Assembly (NCBI RefSeq): GCF_008868005.1
Contig: NZ_WAAO01000002.1
Location: 434,001-498,000, forward strand
Length of the DNA: 64,000 nucleotides
DNA from: Microbacterium algeriense
GTDB lineage: Bacteria > Actinomycetota > Actinomycetes > Actinomycetales > Microbacteriaceae
Direction of reading: 5' to 3'
Part shown: positions 34,672 to 42,364 of the stretch, piece after piece
How the letters are laid out: every line of letters starts with the position of its first letter
Numbering within the stretch: the first letter of the stretch is position 1
The notes under the pieces: generated by a model
Seen by the model: the letters and a program-made list of their open reading frames with translations, nothing else
What the model was told of the DNA's origin: nothing
Databases searched by the model: none
Position numbers and translations under genes: made by a program

Positions 34672-35565
34672 ATGGTCTCGCCCGGCATCCTCCTCGTCGA
34701 CAAGCCCACGGGGCCGACCAGTCACGACGTCGTCGCGCGGACACGGCGGGCGTTCGGTACCCGGAAGGTGGGACACGCCGGAACGCTCGACCCGATGGCG
34801 ACCGGACTCCTCGTCCTCGGCATCGAGGGCGCCACGCGGCTGCTCACCTACATCGTGGGGGCAGACAAGACGTACGAGGCCACGATCCGCCTCGGACAGA
34901 CCACGAGCACCGACGATGCCGACGGCGAGATCCTCACGACGGCGGACGCATCCGCCTGGGAGGCTGTCGGCGATGAGGCGATCGCGGCCGGGATCCGGGA
35001 GCTCACGGGCGAGATCTCCCAGGTGCCCAGCGCCGTCTCCGCGATCAAGGTCGACGGTCGGCGGGCTTACGACCGTGTGCGGGCGGGGGAGGAGGTCGTC
35101 CTCGCCGCACGGGAGGTGGTGGTCTCGCGATTCGACATGCTCGAGAAGCGGCAGAGCGATGGACACCTCGACCTCGATGTCGTGGTCGACTGCTCGTCCG
35201 GGACGTACATCCGCTCCCTCGCCCGCGACCTCGGCGCGGCGCTCGGCGTCGGCGGCCACCTCACGGCGCTGCGTCGCACCAGAGTCGGTCCGTTCGAGGT
35301 GGCTGACGCGGTCGGGATCGACGACCTGGAGGGCGCGGAGACCCTCACTCCGGCCGAGGCCGCAGCACGCATCCTCCCGGTGCTCCCGATGTCCGCCGAG
35401 GAGGCCCGCGATCTGCGCCACGGCAAGCGACTCGCGGGGCAGGCCGTGCGTCTGGAAGGCGCGATCGCCGCTGCGGTCGACCCCGAGGGCGGTCTCATCG
35501 GGATCGTCGAGAGGCGCGGGAGCGATCTGAAGAGCACCATGAACATGCCGGAGGCGGCCCGATGA
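34672..35565 (+). CDS. truB: tRNA pseudouridine-55 synthase
   Basis: This 297-residue enzyme makes pseudouridine 55 in the T-loop of tRNAs. Seen: 'GILLVDKPTGPTSHDVVARTRR', catalytic 'KVGHAGTLDPMATGLL' with the nucleophile Asp, 'YEATIRLGQTTSTDDADG' and 'VDCSSGTYIRSLARDLG'. The C-terminal extension is the actinobacterial TruB_C type. Its stop overlaps the start of the next small membrane protein (ATGA), so the downstream genes are probably cotranscribed. Confidence 0.95.
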   Translation: MVSPGILLVDKPTGPTSHDVVARTRRAFGTRKVGHAGTLDPMATGLLVLGIEGATRLLTYIVGADKTYEATIRLGQTTSTDDADGEILTTADASAWEAVGDEAIAAGIRELTGEISQVPSAVSAIKVDGRRAYDRVRAGEEVVLAAREVVVSRFDMLEKRQSDGHLDLDVVVDCSSGTYIRSLARDLGAALGVGGHLTALRRTRVGPFEVADAVGIDDLEGAETLTPAEAAARILPVLPMSAEEARDLRHGKRLAGQAVRLEGAIAAAVDPEGGLIGIVERRGSDLKSTMNMPEAAR

Positions 35566-35930
35566 TCCTGTGGTTCACGATCGTGCAGATCGCGGTCGCC
35601 GTGGCCGCGGGGCTGTTCTGCCTCGTGGCGGGTCTGGCCGGTCGTCGGCCGAGCGACTACACGGTCGGCGCCCTGGCGCTGGTGGAGGCGCTCCTCGTCG
35701 CCCAGGTGGTCGTCGCGATCATCGCGCCGCTGGCGGGCAACCCGCCGACGGGCGACCTGCTCGAGTACTGGGTCTATCTCGTCTCCGCTCTGCTCCTGCC
35801 GATCGGGGCGGTGCTCTGGGCGCTCATGGAGCGAAGCCGCTGGAGCACGGTCATCCTCGGCGTGGCGGCCGTGGCGATCGCGATCATGCTGTGGCGCATG
35901 CAGGTCATCTGGTCCGTGCAGATCGCGTGA
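35562..35930 (+). CDS. Small four-helix membrane protein
   Basis: This 122-residue protein has four predicted helices (about 5-26, 36-56, 69-88 and 95-115). No enzyme motif is visible. It overlaps the truB stop by four bases, so it is translationally coupled. Small membrane proteins at this place between truB and ribF are typical of Microbacteriaceae; function unknown. Confidence 0.75.
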   Translation: MILWFTIVQIAVAVAAGLFCLVAGLAGRRPSDYTVGALALVEALLVAQVVVAIIAPLAGNPPTGDLLEYWVYLVSALLLPIGAVLWALMERSRWSTVILGVAAVAIAIMLWRMQVIWSVQIA

Positions 35931-35972
35931 CGCCGGGGGACGACGGCGGAGTCCGGCCCGCTCCCGCGGCTC

Positions 35973-35978
35973 TAGGAT
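35973..35978 (+). promoter_or_regulatory. Minus-10 box TAGGAT before the second membrane protein
   Basis: TAGGAT predicts a start near 35985, a few bases before ATG 35989. An in-frame ATG at 35977 falls within the box and is rejected. Confidence 0.5.
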
Positions 35979-35988
35979 GGAATGCGCT

Positions 35989-36426
35989 ATGAGCTCCACC
36001 GCCCCCACCACTCGGATGACCGGAATCGGTCGCGTCCTCGTGATCGTCTACGCCGTCATGGCGCTGGCCGCCACGGGGCGCAGCTTCGTGCAGATCGTCC
36101 GCCGATTCGACGAGGCGCCGCTGGCGTACTCGCTGTCCGCACTCGCCGCCGTCGTGTACATCCTCGCGACGCTCGCGCTGGTGCTCGCCCGCCGCCGCGG
36201 CTGGTACACGGTGGCCTGGGTGGCGATCGTCTTCGAGCTCACGGGTGTCCTCGTCGTGGGGGTGCTCAGCATCGTGCTGCCGGCGCTGTTCCAGCACGAG
36301 ACCGTGTGGTCCCTGTTCGGCCGCGGATACCTGTTCATCCCGCTCGTCCTCCCGGTGTTCGGCATCTGGTGGCTCCGCACGCATCGTCCTGTCGGCGCCG
36401 GGCGTCCCGTCGAGGTCGCCGCGTGA
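35989..36426 (+). CDS. Four-helix membrane protein upstream of ribF
   Basis: This 145-residue integral membrane protein has helices near residues 11-29, 41-62, 69-92 and 109-128 and ends with a short basic tail. Its stop overlaps the ribF GTG start (GTGA), so both are coupled. No family is recognised. A link to riboflavin transport is conceivable but has no motif support. Confidence 0.7.
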   Translation: MSSTAPTTRMTGIGRVLVIVYAVMALAATGRSFVQIVRRFDEAPLAYSLSALAAVVYILATLALVLARRRGWYTVAWVAIVFELTGVLVVGVLSIVLPALFQHETVWSLFGRGYLFIPLVLPVFGIWWLRTHRPVGAGRPVEVAA

Positions 36427-37373
36427 TCGTCTTCCGCAGCCCGGAGGAGGTCCCGTCCGACTTCGGACCCAGCGCCGTCGCGATCGGGAAGTTCGACGGT
36501 GTGCACATCGGCCACCGCGCCGTGATCGACCGTCTCAATGAGGCGGCGGCCGCGAGCGGGAGCCGTTCGGTGGTGGTCACGTTCGACCGCAACCCGCTGG
36601 CTGTCCTGCGACCGGATCGCTGCCCCGAGAACGTCGTGACCGTCGACCGCAAGCTCGAGCTGCTGAGCGAGCTCGGGATCGACGCGACGCTCGTGCTCAC
36701 CTTCGACGAACAGCTCGCCGCCCGCAGCGCCGACGACTTCGTGACCGACATCCTCGTCGACGCGCTCCAGGTGTCGACGGTGCTGGTCGGCGAGGACTTC
36801 CGTTTCGGCAACAGGGGAGCGGGAACGCCGGAGCTCCTGCGAGAACTCGGGCCCCGTGACGGCTTCACGGTGGAGGTCGTCGACGACGTGTACCTGCCGG
36901 GTTCGACGCGCCGCGTCTCGTCGAGCTGGATCCGCGAACTGCTCATGCACGGCGACGTCACGGCGGCCGCCAGGGTCCTCGGACGGAACCCGGACGTGCG
37001 CGGCGAAGTCGTGCACGGGCTCAAGCGCGGTCGGGAGCTCGGCTTCCCGACGGCGAACCTGTCGACCATCGTCGACGCGTTCGTCCCCGCAGACGGGGTG
37101 TACGCGGGCTGGCTCGTCGACCACGACACCGGCATCCGGCACCCATCGGCGATCTCCGTCGGCACGAACCCCACCTTCGACGACGTGCTCGTCCGGCAGG
37201 TGGAGGCGCACGTGCTGGGCGAGACCGGGCTGGATCTGTACGGCCACGATGTGACGGTCGAGTTCGTGGAGCGGCTGCGCGGGATGGTCGCGTTCGAGGG
37301 CATCGAGAAGCTCATGGAGCAGATGGCCGCGGACGTCACCGACGCTGCGCGCGTGCTCGGGCTCTCGTCCTAG
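36423..37373 (+). CDS. ribF: Bifunctional riboflavin kinase/FAD synthetase
   Basis: This 316-residue enzyme makes FMN from riboflavin and then FAD. The N-terminal FAD synthetase module shows 'VAIGKFDGVHIGHRAVI' (nucleotidyltransferase motif), 'VVTFDRNPLAVLRP' and 'VGEDFRFGNRGAG'. The C-terminal flavokinase domain shows 'GLKRGRELGFPTANL' and 'GVYAGWL', with 'SVGTNPTFD'. GTG 36423 overlaps the preceding stop. Conserved next to truB in actinobacteria. Confidence 0.95.
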   Translation: MIVFRSPEEVPSDFGPSAVAIGKFDGVHIGHRAVIDRLNEAAAASGSRSVVVTFDRNPLAVLRPDRCPENVVTVDRKLELLSELGIDATLVLTFDEQLAARSADDFVTDILVDALQVSTVLVGEDFRFGNRGAGTPELLRELGPRDGFTVEVVDDVYLPGSTRRVSSSWIRELLMHGDVTAAARVLGRNPDVRGEVVHGLKRGRELGFPTANLSTIVDAFVPADGVYAGWLVDHDTGIRHPSAISVGTNPTFDDVLVRQVEAHVLGETGLDLYGHDVTVEFVERLRGMVAFEGIEKLMEQMAADVTDAARVLGLSS

Positions 37374-37439
37374 GCACCTCTTCCGCAGAGCCGAACCGCG
37401 GCACGGCGCGATGATCCGCAGGAAGCCGGCGCGATGACA

Positions 37440-37495
37440 TAGAATGGGTATCGGCTTCCGCCGTTCCTCGCGCGTCCCGCGCGCCGCGGCGGAAG
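37440..37495 (+). promoter_or_regulatory. Promoter TAGAAT and 5' leader hairpin of the SNF2 gene
   Basis: A good minus-10 TAGAAT (37440-37445) predicts a start near 37452. CTTCCGCCG (37455-37463) and CGGCGGAAG (37487-37495) then form a 9-bp stem with an inner GCGCG-type stem, at the very 5' end of a leader of about 145 bases. Confidence 0.5.
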
Positions 37496-37596
37496 ACGAT
37501 CCACTGTTCGTACGGTCCTGGCTCACGCCACACGCGGACAACGAGAACGGCTCGCGGTTTCATGGGGAAACCAGGGCCTTCACGCTCAGGAGGAGC

Positions 37597-39741
37597 ATGC
37601 CGACCACGGCAACCGCCGCCACGCGGCGCAAGAAGACGTCCCGACGTGACGATGAGGCGCCCCTCATCCCGATCCTCGCGCGCAAGGTGCGCGAGATCGA
37701 GGCGAAGTCGCAGCGAGGCAAGCTGGGCCCGACCAACCGGGTCAAGTTCCAGGTGATCGCGTTCCTGGTGCGCGAGGAGCGCGCCAGGGTGAAGGCCGAC
37801 GCGGAGATCGGCGATCCCGCACGCGCCGAGCTGCTGAAGCGTCTGGACGGTGTCGCGACGATCCTCGCGAAGACCGCGGCACGCGACACCTCGCTCATCC
37901 AGCTGCTCGAGGCCGACCAGGCGACCTCGCCCGTCGCGAAGCGCATGCGCCGCGACTGGCTGCTCGAATCGGGGGCGGAGCTGCCTCCCGAGGAGCTCAT
38001 CATCGCCGACGCCGCTCCCGTGCAGATATCGGTCGTGCCTGCCGCGATCGCGGAACGTCAGGTCACCCCGCCCTCCGTCGAGGCGCGACAGCTCGCGAAT
38101 CCGTTCCTCGCGCCCGACCTCACCCCGCGTCCTGCGGCCACTCCGCGCCGCCGGCTCGACGGGTGGGAGCTCATGGGGCCGCTGTACAAGGCGTTCGAGA
38201 CGGGCGCCGGTGGATCCGCCGCGTCCATGGAGCTGCCCCCGGCGCCCGAGTTCGACCACATCTCGCCCAAGGGTCTCGATGTCATGGTGCATCAGTCGCG
38301 CTTCCTCGAGGCCGTGCGCGCCGGGCACCGCAGCTTCCTCCTGGCGGACGAGCCCGGACTCGGCAAGACCGCGCAGTCCGTGCTCGCCGCGTCCGTCGCC
38401 GGGGCCTACCCGCTGCTGGCCGTCGTGCCGAACGTCGTGAAGATGAACTGGGCACGCGAGGTCGAGCGGTGGACGCCGCAGCGGCGGGCGACCGTGATCC
38501 AGGGCGATGGTGCCGACATCGACGCCTTCGCGGACGTCTTCATCGTCAACTACGAGATCCTCGACCGTCACCTCTCCTGGCTGGCCTCGATCGGTCTACG
38601 CGGCATGGTCGTCGACGAGGCGCACTTCATCAAGAACCTCTCCTCGCAGCGGTCCCAGAACGTGCTCTCCCTCGCCGCCCAGGTGCGCGAGCGCACACCG
38701 GGACACGATCCGCTCATGCTGGCCCTCACCGGGACACCGCTGATCAACGACGTCGAGGACTTCGACGCCATCTGGCGCTTCCTCGGCTGGACCAACGGAG
38801 AGAAGCCGGGCCCTGAGCTCATGGAGAAGCTCGACGCCACGGGCTTCACGCCCGCGGACAAGGCGTTCTACCCGGAAGCGAGGGACGCCGTCATCTCGAT
38901 GGGCATCGTCCGGCGCAAGAAGAAGGACGTCGCGGCCGACCTGCCCGACAAGCTGATCGCCGACCTGCCCGTGCAGCTCGACGACGAGTTCGGACGCAGC
39001 ATCCGTGAGGCGGAGCGGGAACTGGGCGAGCGACTCGCCGCCCGTTACCGGCGGATCATCGAGGCCCGCGGCGACCGCGGACTCGCACCGGGGGAGATCG
39101 ACGACGACATCGTGCGCCTCGTCGCGCAGAACGAGCTCGAGGAGTCGAAGGCGGCCGGCACCGGGGGAGACAACGTCTTCACGATGGTCCGACGCATCGG
39201 CCAGGCGAAGGCTCAGCTCGCCGCGGACTACGCCGCACAGCTGCAGCGCTCGGTCGGCAAGGTGGTGTTCTTCGCGAAGCACATCGACGTGATGGACAAG
39301 GCGGAGGAGCACTTCGCCGCCGCCGGCATCCGTGCGGTCTCGATCCGCGGCGACCAGACGACCACCGCGCGGCAGCAGGCGATCGACGACTTCAACGGCG
39401 ACCCCGACGTCGGAATCGCCGTCTGCTCGCTGACCGCGGCAGGTGTGGGGCTGAATCTGCAGGCGGCGTCGAACGTCGTCCTCGCGGAGCTTTCCTGGAC
39501 GGCCGCGGAGCAGACCCAGGCGATCGACCGCGTCCACCGCATCGGACAGGGCGAGCCGGTGACCGCGTGGCGGATCATCGCGGCGCACACGATCGACACC
39601 AAGATCGCGGAGCTCATCGACCAGAAGCAGGGTCTCGCGGCGCGGGCACTCGACGGCGAGGCCGTCGAGGAGTCGGCAGGTGAGCCGGTCCAGCTGGCGG
39701 CTCTGATGCACCTGCTGCGTCAGGCGCTCGGGTCGGCCTGA
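37597..39741 (+). CDS. SNF2-family DEAH ATPase (SMARCAL1-like)
   Basis: This 714-residue helicase-like ATPase has Walker A in 'LLADEPGLGKTAQSV' (about 249-263), Walker B 'VVDEAHFIKN', 'LALTGTPLIND' (motif III), and C-terminal motifs 'VGLNLQAASNV' and 'AIDRVHRIGQ'. The DEPGLGKT form and the order resemble SMARCAL1/HARP-type annealing helicases; a role in DNA remodelling or repair is inferred. The charged N-terminal 170 residues are unfamiliar. ATG 37597 has AGGAGG just upstream, although the frame is open back to 37444. Confidence 0.82.
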   Translation: MPTTATAATRRKKTSRRDDEAPLIPILARKVREIEAKSQRGKLGPTNRVKFQVIAFLVREERARVKADAEIGDPARAELLKRLDGVATILAKTAARDTSLIQLLEADQATSPVAKRMRRDWLLESGAELPPEELIIADAAPVQISVVPAAIAERQVTPPSVEARQLANPFLAPDLTPRPAATPRRRLDGWELMGPLYKAFETGAGGSAASMELPPAPEFDHISPKGLDVMVHQSRFLEAVRAGHRSFLLADEPGLGKTAQSVLAASVAGAYPLLAVVPNVVKMNWAREVERWTPQRRATVIQGDGADIDAFADVFIVNYEILDRHLSWLASIGLRGMVVDEAHFIKNLSSQRSQNVLSLAAQVRERTPGHDPLMLALTGTPLINDVEDFDAIWRFLGWTNGEKPGPELMEKLDATGFTPADKAFYPEARDAVISMGIVRRKKKDVAADLPDKLIADLPVQLDDEFGRSIREAERELGERLAARYRRIIEARGDRGLAPGEIDDDIVRLVAQNELEESKAAGTGGDNVFTMVRRIGQAKAQLAADYAAQLQRSVGKVVFFAKHIDVMDKAEEHFAAAGIRAVSIRGDQTTTARQQAIDDFNGDPDVGIAVCSLTAAGVGLNLQAASNVVLAELSWTAAEQTQAIDRVHRIGQGEPVTAWRIIAAHTIDTKIAELIDQKQGLAARALDGEAVEESAGEPVQLAALMHLLRQALGSA

Positions 39742-39747
39742 GCGTCA

Positions 39748-39774
39748 AGAACGACGTTTCTTAACGTCCGTTCT
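39748..39774 (+). terminator. Hairpin after the SNF2 gene
   Basis: AGAACGACGT (39748-39757) pairs with ACGTCCGTTCT (39764-39774) with one bulged base and loop TTCTTA, seven bases after the stop. The remainder of this 200-bp gap holds only the pfkA promoter and a weak direct repeat. Confidence 0.55.
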
Positions 39775-39880
39775 GCGGCAAGATCGGCCGGGACCGCCAA
39801 CTTCGTCGATTCGGTGGCCGGCGGCTGTCAAGATCGACGGTTTTCTCCGACGTCGAATAGCGCCGGGCGCGCCGGAGCGC

Positions 39881-39886
39881 TAGTGT
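39881..39886 (+). promoter_or_regulatory. Minus-10 box TAGTGT of pfkA
   Basis: TAGTGT lies 55 bases before the ATG and predicts a leader of about 50 bases containing a weak GAAGG site. Confidence 0.45.
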
Positions 39887-39941
39887 CGATCGAAGGCAGC
39901 GTCGCCTTTCCCCCATCTCCTGAACGTCTGAAGGCACCAGC

Positions 39942-40970
39942 ATGAAGATCGGCATCCTGACGAGCGGCGGCGACTGCCCCGGCCTCAACGCGGTCATCCG
40001 CGGCATCGTGCTCAAGGGCACGACTACGTACGATCTGGAGTTCGTCGGCATCCGAGACGGCTGGCGGGGCCTCGTCGACGGCGACTTCATGCCGCTGACG
40101 CGACACGAGGTGAAGGGCCTGTCGAAGGTCGGCGGCACGATCCTCGGCACGAGCCGCACGAACCCCTACGAGGGTGAGCGGGGCGGCGCGGAGAACATCG
40201 CCAAGACCCTGTACGGGCACAAGATCGACGGCGTCATCGCGATCGGCGGCGAAGGCACTTTGGCTGCCGCCGACCGCCTCGCCAAGGATGGGATCAAGGT
40301 CATCGGCGTCCCCAAGACGATCGACAACGACCTGCAGGCGACCGATTATTCGTTCGGCTTCGACACGGCCGTCAACATCGCCACCGATGCCATGGATCGC
40401 CTGCGCACCACGGGCGACTCGCACCAGCGCTGCATGGTCGCCGAGGTCATGGGCCGCCACGTGGGATGGATCGCGCTGCACGCCGGGATGGCCGCCGGCG
40501 CCCACGTGATCTGCATCCCCGAGGTGCCGATGTCCATCGAAGACATCACCGAGCTCGTCACCAGCGCCCACGACCGCGGACGTGCCCCGCTCGTCGTGGT
40601 CTCCGAGGGGTTCAAGCTTCTCGGAATGGAAGAGGCCTACAGCGACAAGGGCCTCGACGCCTTCAACCGGCCCCGGCTGGGCGGCATCGGCGATCTGCTC
40701 GCCCCGGAGATCGAGCGCATCACGGGCATCGAGACCCGCGCGACGATCCTCGGACACATCCAGCGCGGCGGATCGCCGTCCGCGTTCGACCGTGTGCTCG
40801 CCACGCGGCTCGGTCTGCATGCGGCTGACGCGATCGTCGACGGCGCCTGGGGACAGATGGTCGCGATGCAGGGCACCGACATCGTCCGTGTGCCCTTCGC
40901 CGACGCGCTGGGCGAGCTCAACACGGTGCCGCGCTACCGCTACGACGAGGCTGCCGCGCTCTTCGGCTGA
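39942..40970 (+). CDS. pfkA: 6-phosphofructokinase
   Basis: This 342-residue enzyme phosphorylates fructose 6-phosphate in glycolysis. Seen: 'ILTSGGDCPGLNAVIRG', 'AIGGEGTLAAA', 'VPKTIDNDLQATDYSFGFDTA', 'VAEVMGRHVGWIA' and 'HIQRGGSPSAFDR'. The Gly after Glu in GGEGT (equivalent to Gly104 of E. coli PfkA) points to ATP rather than PPi as donor. The Lys in PKTIDND is typical of the actinobacterial group III enzymes. Asp103 is replaced by Glu. Confidence 0.93.
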   Translation: MKIGILTSGGDCPGLNAVIRGIVLKGTTTYDLEFVGIRDGWRGLVDGDFMPLTRHEVKGLSKVGGTILGTSRTNPYEGERGGAENIAKTLYGHKIDGVIAIGGEGTLAAADRLAKDGIKVIGVPKTIDNDLQATDYSFGFDTAVNIATDAMDRLRTTGDSHQRCMVAEVMGRHVGWIALHAGMAAGAHVICIPEVPMSIEDITELVTSAHDRGRAPLVVVSEGFKLLGMEEAYSDKGLDAFNRPRLGGIGDLLAPEIERITGIETRATILGHIQRGGSPSAFDRVLATRLGLHAADAIVDGAWGQMVAMQGTDIVRVPFADALGELNTVPRYRYDEAAALFG

Positions 40971-41022
40971 GCTCTCGGCTGCGCGCACGTTCAGGCGTTC
41001 GGCCGCGCCGGGCCGCGCCGCT

Positions 41023-41047
41023 TCAGGCGTTCCGCTCGGTTCAGGCC
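41023..41047. repeat. Half element of the TCAGGC family
   Basis: TCAGGCG at 41023 and TCAGGCC at 41041 keep the 18-bp pitch but lack the right-hand inverted boxes. A further lone TCAGGCG is at 40991. These look like a truncated copy just before full copy C1. Confidence 0.55.
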
Positions 41048-41053
41048 GCGAGT

Positions 41054-41118
41054 TCAGGCGTTCCGCCCGGTTCAGGCCGTTCGTGCGGGAGAGTGCCTGA
41101 TCTCGCTCGTCCGCCTGT
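41054..41118. repeat. 65-bp symmetric TCAGGC element, copy C1
   Basis: Boxes at 41054, 41072, 41095 and 41112. It is part of a longer direct repeat (41038-41119) nearly identical to 41164-41246. It lies in the 325-bp gap between the convergent pfkA and DUF559 genes, which contains only these elements. Confidence 0.85.
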
Positions 41119-41180
41119 TTCCGCGCGGCGGCGCCCTCCGCATTCTGCGCACCTGCGTGCCAGGGTTCAGGCCCGCGAGT

Positions 41181-41245
41181 TCAGGCGTTCCGCTCGGTTC
41201 AGGCCGTTCGCGCTGGAGAGTGCCTGATCTCGCTCGTCCGCCTGT
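41181..41245. repeat. 65-bp symmetric TCAGGC element, copy C2
   Basis: Boxes at 41181, 41199, 41222 and 41239. The enclosing unit 41164-41246 differs from the C1 unit by three substitutions and one inserted base, so the duplication is recent. Confidence 0.85.
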
Positions 41246-41295
41246 TCATGCCGTGCTGGCAGGGGAGTGGAAGCACGGCGCGAAAGCGGGGCAAG

Positions 41296-42138
41296 TCAGC
41301 GCTTGCGGTGAAGACCCTGCGCCATCGCCGTCAGGATGGTGCGTTCGACATGGGGTGCGTCGTACATCACCTGCTGCGTATCGAACCGGAGGACCGTGTA
41401 GCCGCGCAGCGCGAGGCGGGCGTCTGCTCGCATGTCGCGCCTTCGGTCCGCGGCGGAGCTGTGATGGGCGTAGCCGTCGATCTGCACGCCGAGGCGGTCG
41501 CCGATCATGGCGTCGAGGGGATGCCCGTCGACCCAGACCTGCTGCCGCACCTCGACGCCGATCCCGCGCATGAGCGAGACGAACGTCGACTCCGGACCCG
41601 AGTCCGAGCGATCTCCGACGAGCGCGGAGATGCGGGACGCGGCGGACGAGCGCCACTTCACCTGCTCGAGGACGTCGAGGTCGACGGCTCCTCGACGCAC
41701 CGCGGACTCCCAGATCGCCAGAGCATCCGGCAGGGGCAGACACCGCGCGACGTGGAAGAGCACGTTCAGGACCGGCTCGTCGGGGGATCGCGGGTGCACG
41801 GGGACAGGACCGCGGCCGCGGTGGACGATCACTCCGGAGGGGTCGAACCGCGATGCGCTGTGCGGGAGCGCGACGTGGACCTCATCCGTCCGGACCTCCC
41901 ACAGCCCTTGCAACGCCGCGGCACTGACGCACGTCGCGCGGCCTCCGACGGAGGCTGCGGCCACACGCCGCGGATCGCAGTCGGGGGTGACGAGCCACGA
42001 TCGGCGTACACGATGGAGTGCGCCCGCATCGACCGCGCGTCGGACCGCGTGATCACTGAAGCCCGAGAGGCGAGCGGCGGAGGAGTGGGCGGAGCCGCCT
42101 CGCGCGCGCACCCAGTCCTCGACCGTCGGCTTCGTCAT
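41296..42138 (-). CDS. wHTH plus DUF559 (Vsr-like PD-(D/E)XK) protein
   Basis: This 280-residue protein starts with an AbiEi-type winged helix ('GGSAHSSAARLSGFSDHAVRRAVDAGALHRVRRSWLV' spans it). A DUF559/very-short-patch-repair-like nuclease domain follows: 'GPESTFVSLMRGIGVEV', 'LDAMIGDRLGVQIDGYAHH' and 'ALRGYTVLRFDTQQVM'. Candidate catalytic residues are the Glu in 'PESTF', the Asp in 'HPLDAM' and the Asp in 'QIDGYAHH'. Such genes are common in actinobacteria, often annotated as AbiEi antitoxin-domain proteins, but no toxin partner is next to it. It is flanked on both sides by TCAGGC elements. ATG 42138 has a CAGGCT box six bases upstream. Confidence 0.78.
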   Translation of the reverse strand: MTKPTVEDWVRARGGSAHSSAARLSGFSDHAVRRAVDAGALHRVRRSWLVTPDCDPRRVAAASVGGRATCVSAAALQGLWEVRTDEVHVALPHSASRFDPSGVIVHRGRGPVPVHPRSPDEPVLNVLFHVARCLPLPDALAIWESAVRRGAVDLDVLEQVKWRSSAASRISALVGDRSDSGPESTFVSLMRGIGVEVRQQVWVDGHPLDAMIGDRLGVQIDGYAHHSSAADRRRDMRADARLALRGYTVLRFDTQQVMYDAPHVERTILTAMAQGLHRKR

Positions 42139-42144
42139 CCGTCC

Positions 42145-42150
42145 AGCCTG
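42145..42150 (-). promoter_or_regulatory. Leaderless promoter CAGGCT for the DUF559 gene
   Basis: CAGGCT on the minus strand (one base off TAGGCT), six bases, then ATG 42138. Confidence 0.45.
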
Positions 42151-42256
42151 CGCCCCGCGGGGATGTCGCCCGGGCGCCCCGCACGGGGTCTGGGGAAGCA
42201 ATCACCGTCGACTGCACCGTGTAGGAGAGGTCGTGCCCACGCGACGCGCGCGTGGA

Positions 42257-42321
42257 TCAGGCGAACACCCCGGATCAGGCGAACTGAGGCGAAAACTGCC
42301 TGATTCTGCGTGATCGCCTGA
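42257..42321. repeat. 65-bp symmetric TCAGGC element, copy D
   Basis: Boxes at 42257, 42275, 42298 and 42316 (CGCCTGA 42315-42321). It lies 44 bases beyond the ptrB stop and upstream of the DUF559 gene. Its right half matches copy A closely, including GATCGCCTGATCCGG. Confidence 0.85.
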
Positions 42322-42364
42322 TCCGGGGAGGGTGGGTGCAGGCGCGGGTCAGCGGGTGCAGGGG

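Noticed and set aside
37444..37596. Upstream start for the SNF2 protein at 37444
   Set aside because: The codon overlaps the minus-10 box and the strong AGGAGG is at 37588; kept only as an alternative in the findings.
39744..39856. Imperfect direct repeat GTCAAGA(A/T)CGACG at 39744 and 39827 as operators
   Set aside because: Only partial similarity and one copy is inside a terminator-like hairpin; too weak without comparison to relatives.
40985..41250. CRISPR array in the repeat-rich gap after pfkA
   Set aside because: Repeats are palindromic boxes at mixed spacing with two large direct units, not regular repeat-spacer units, and no cas genes are present.
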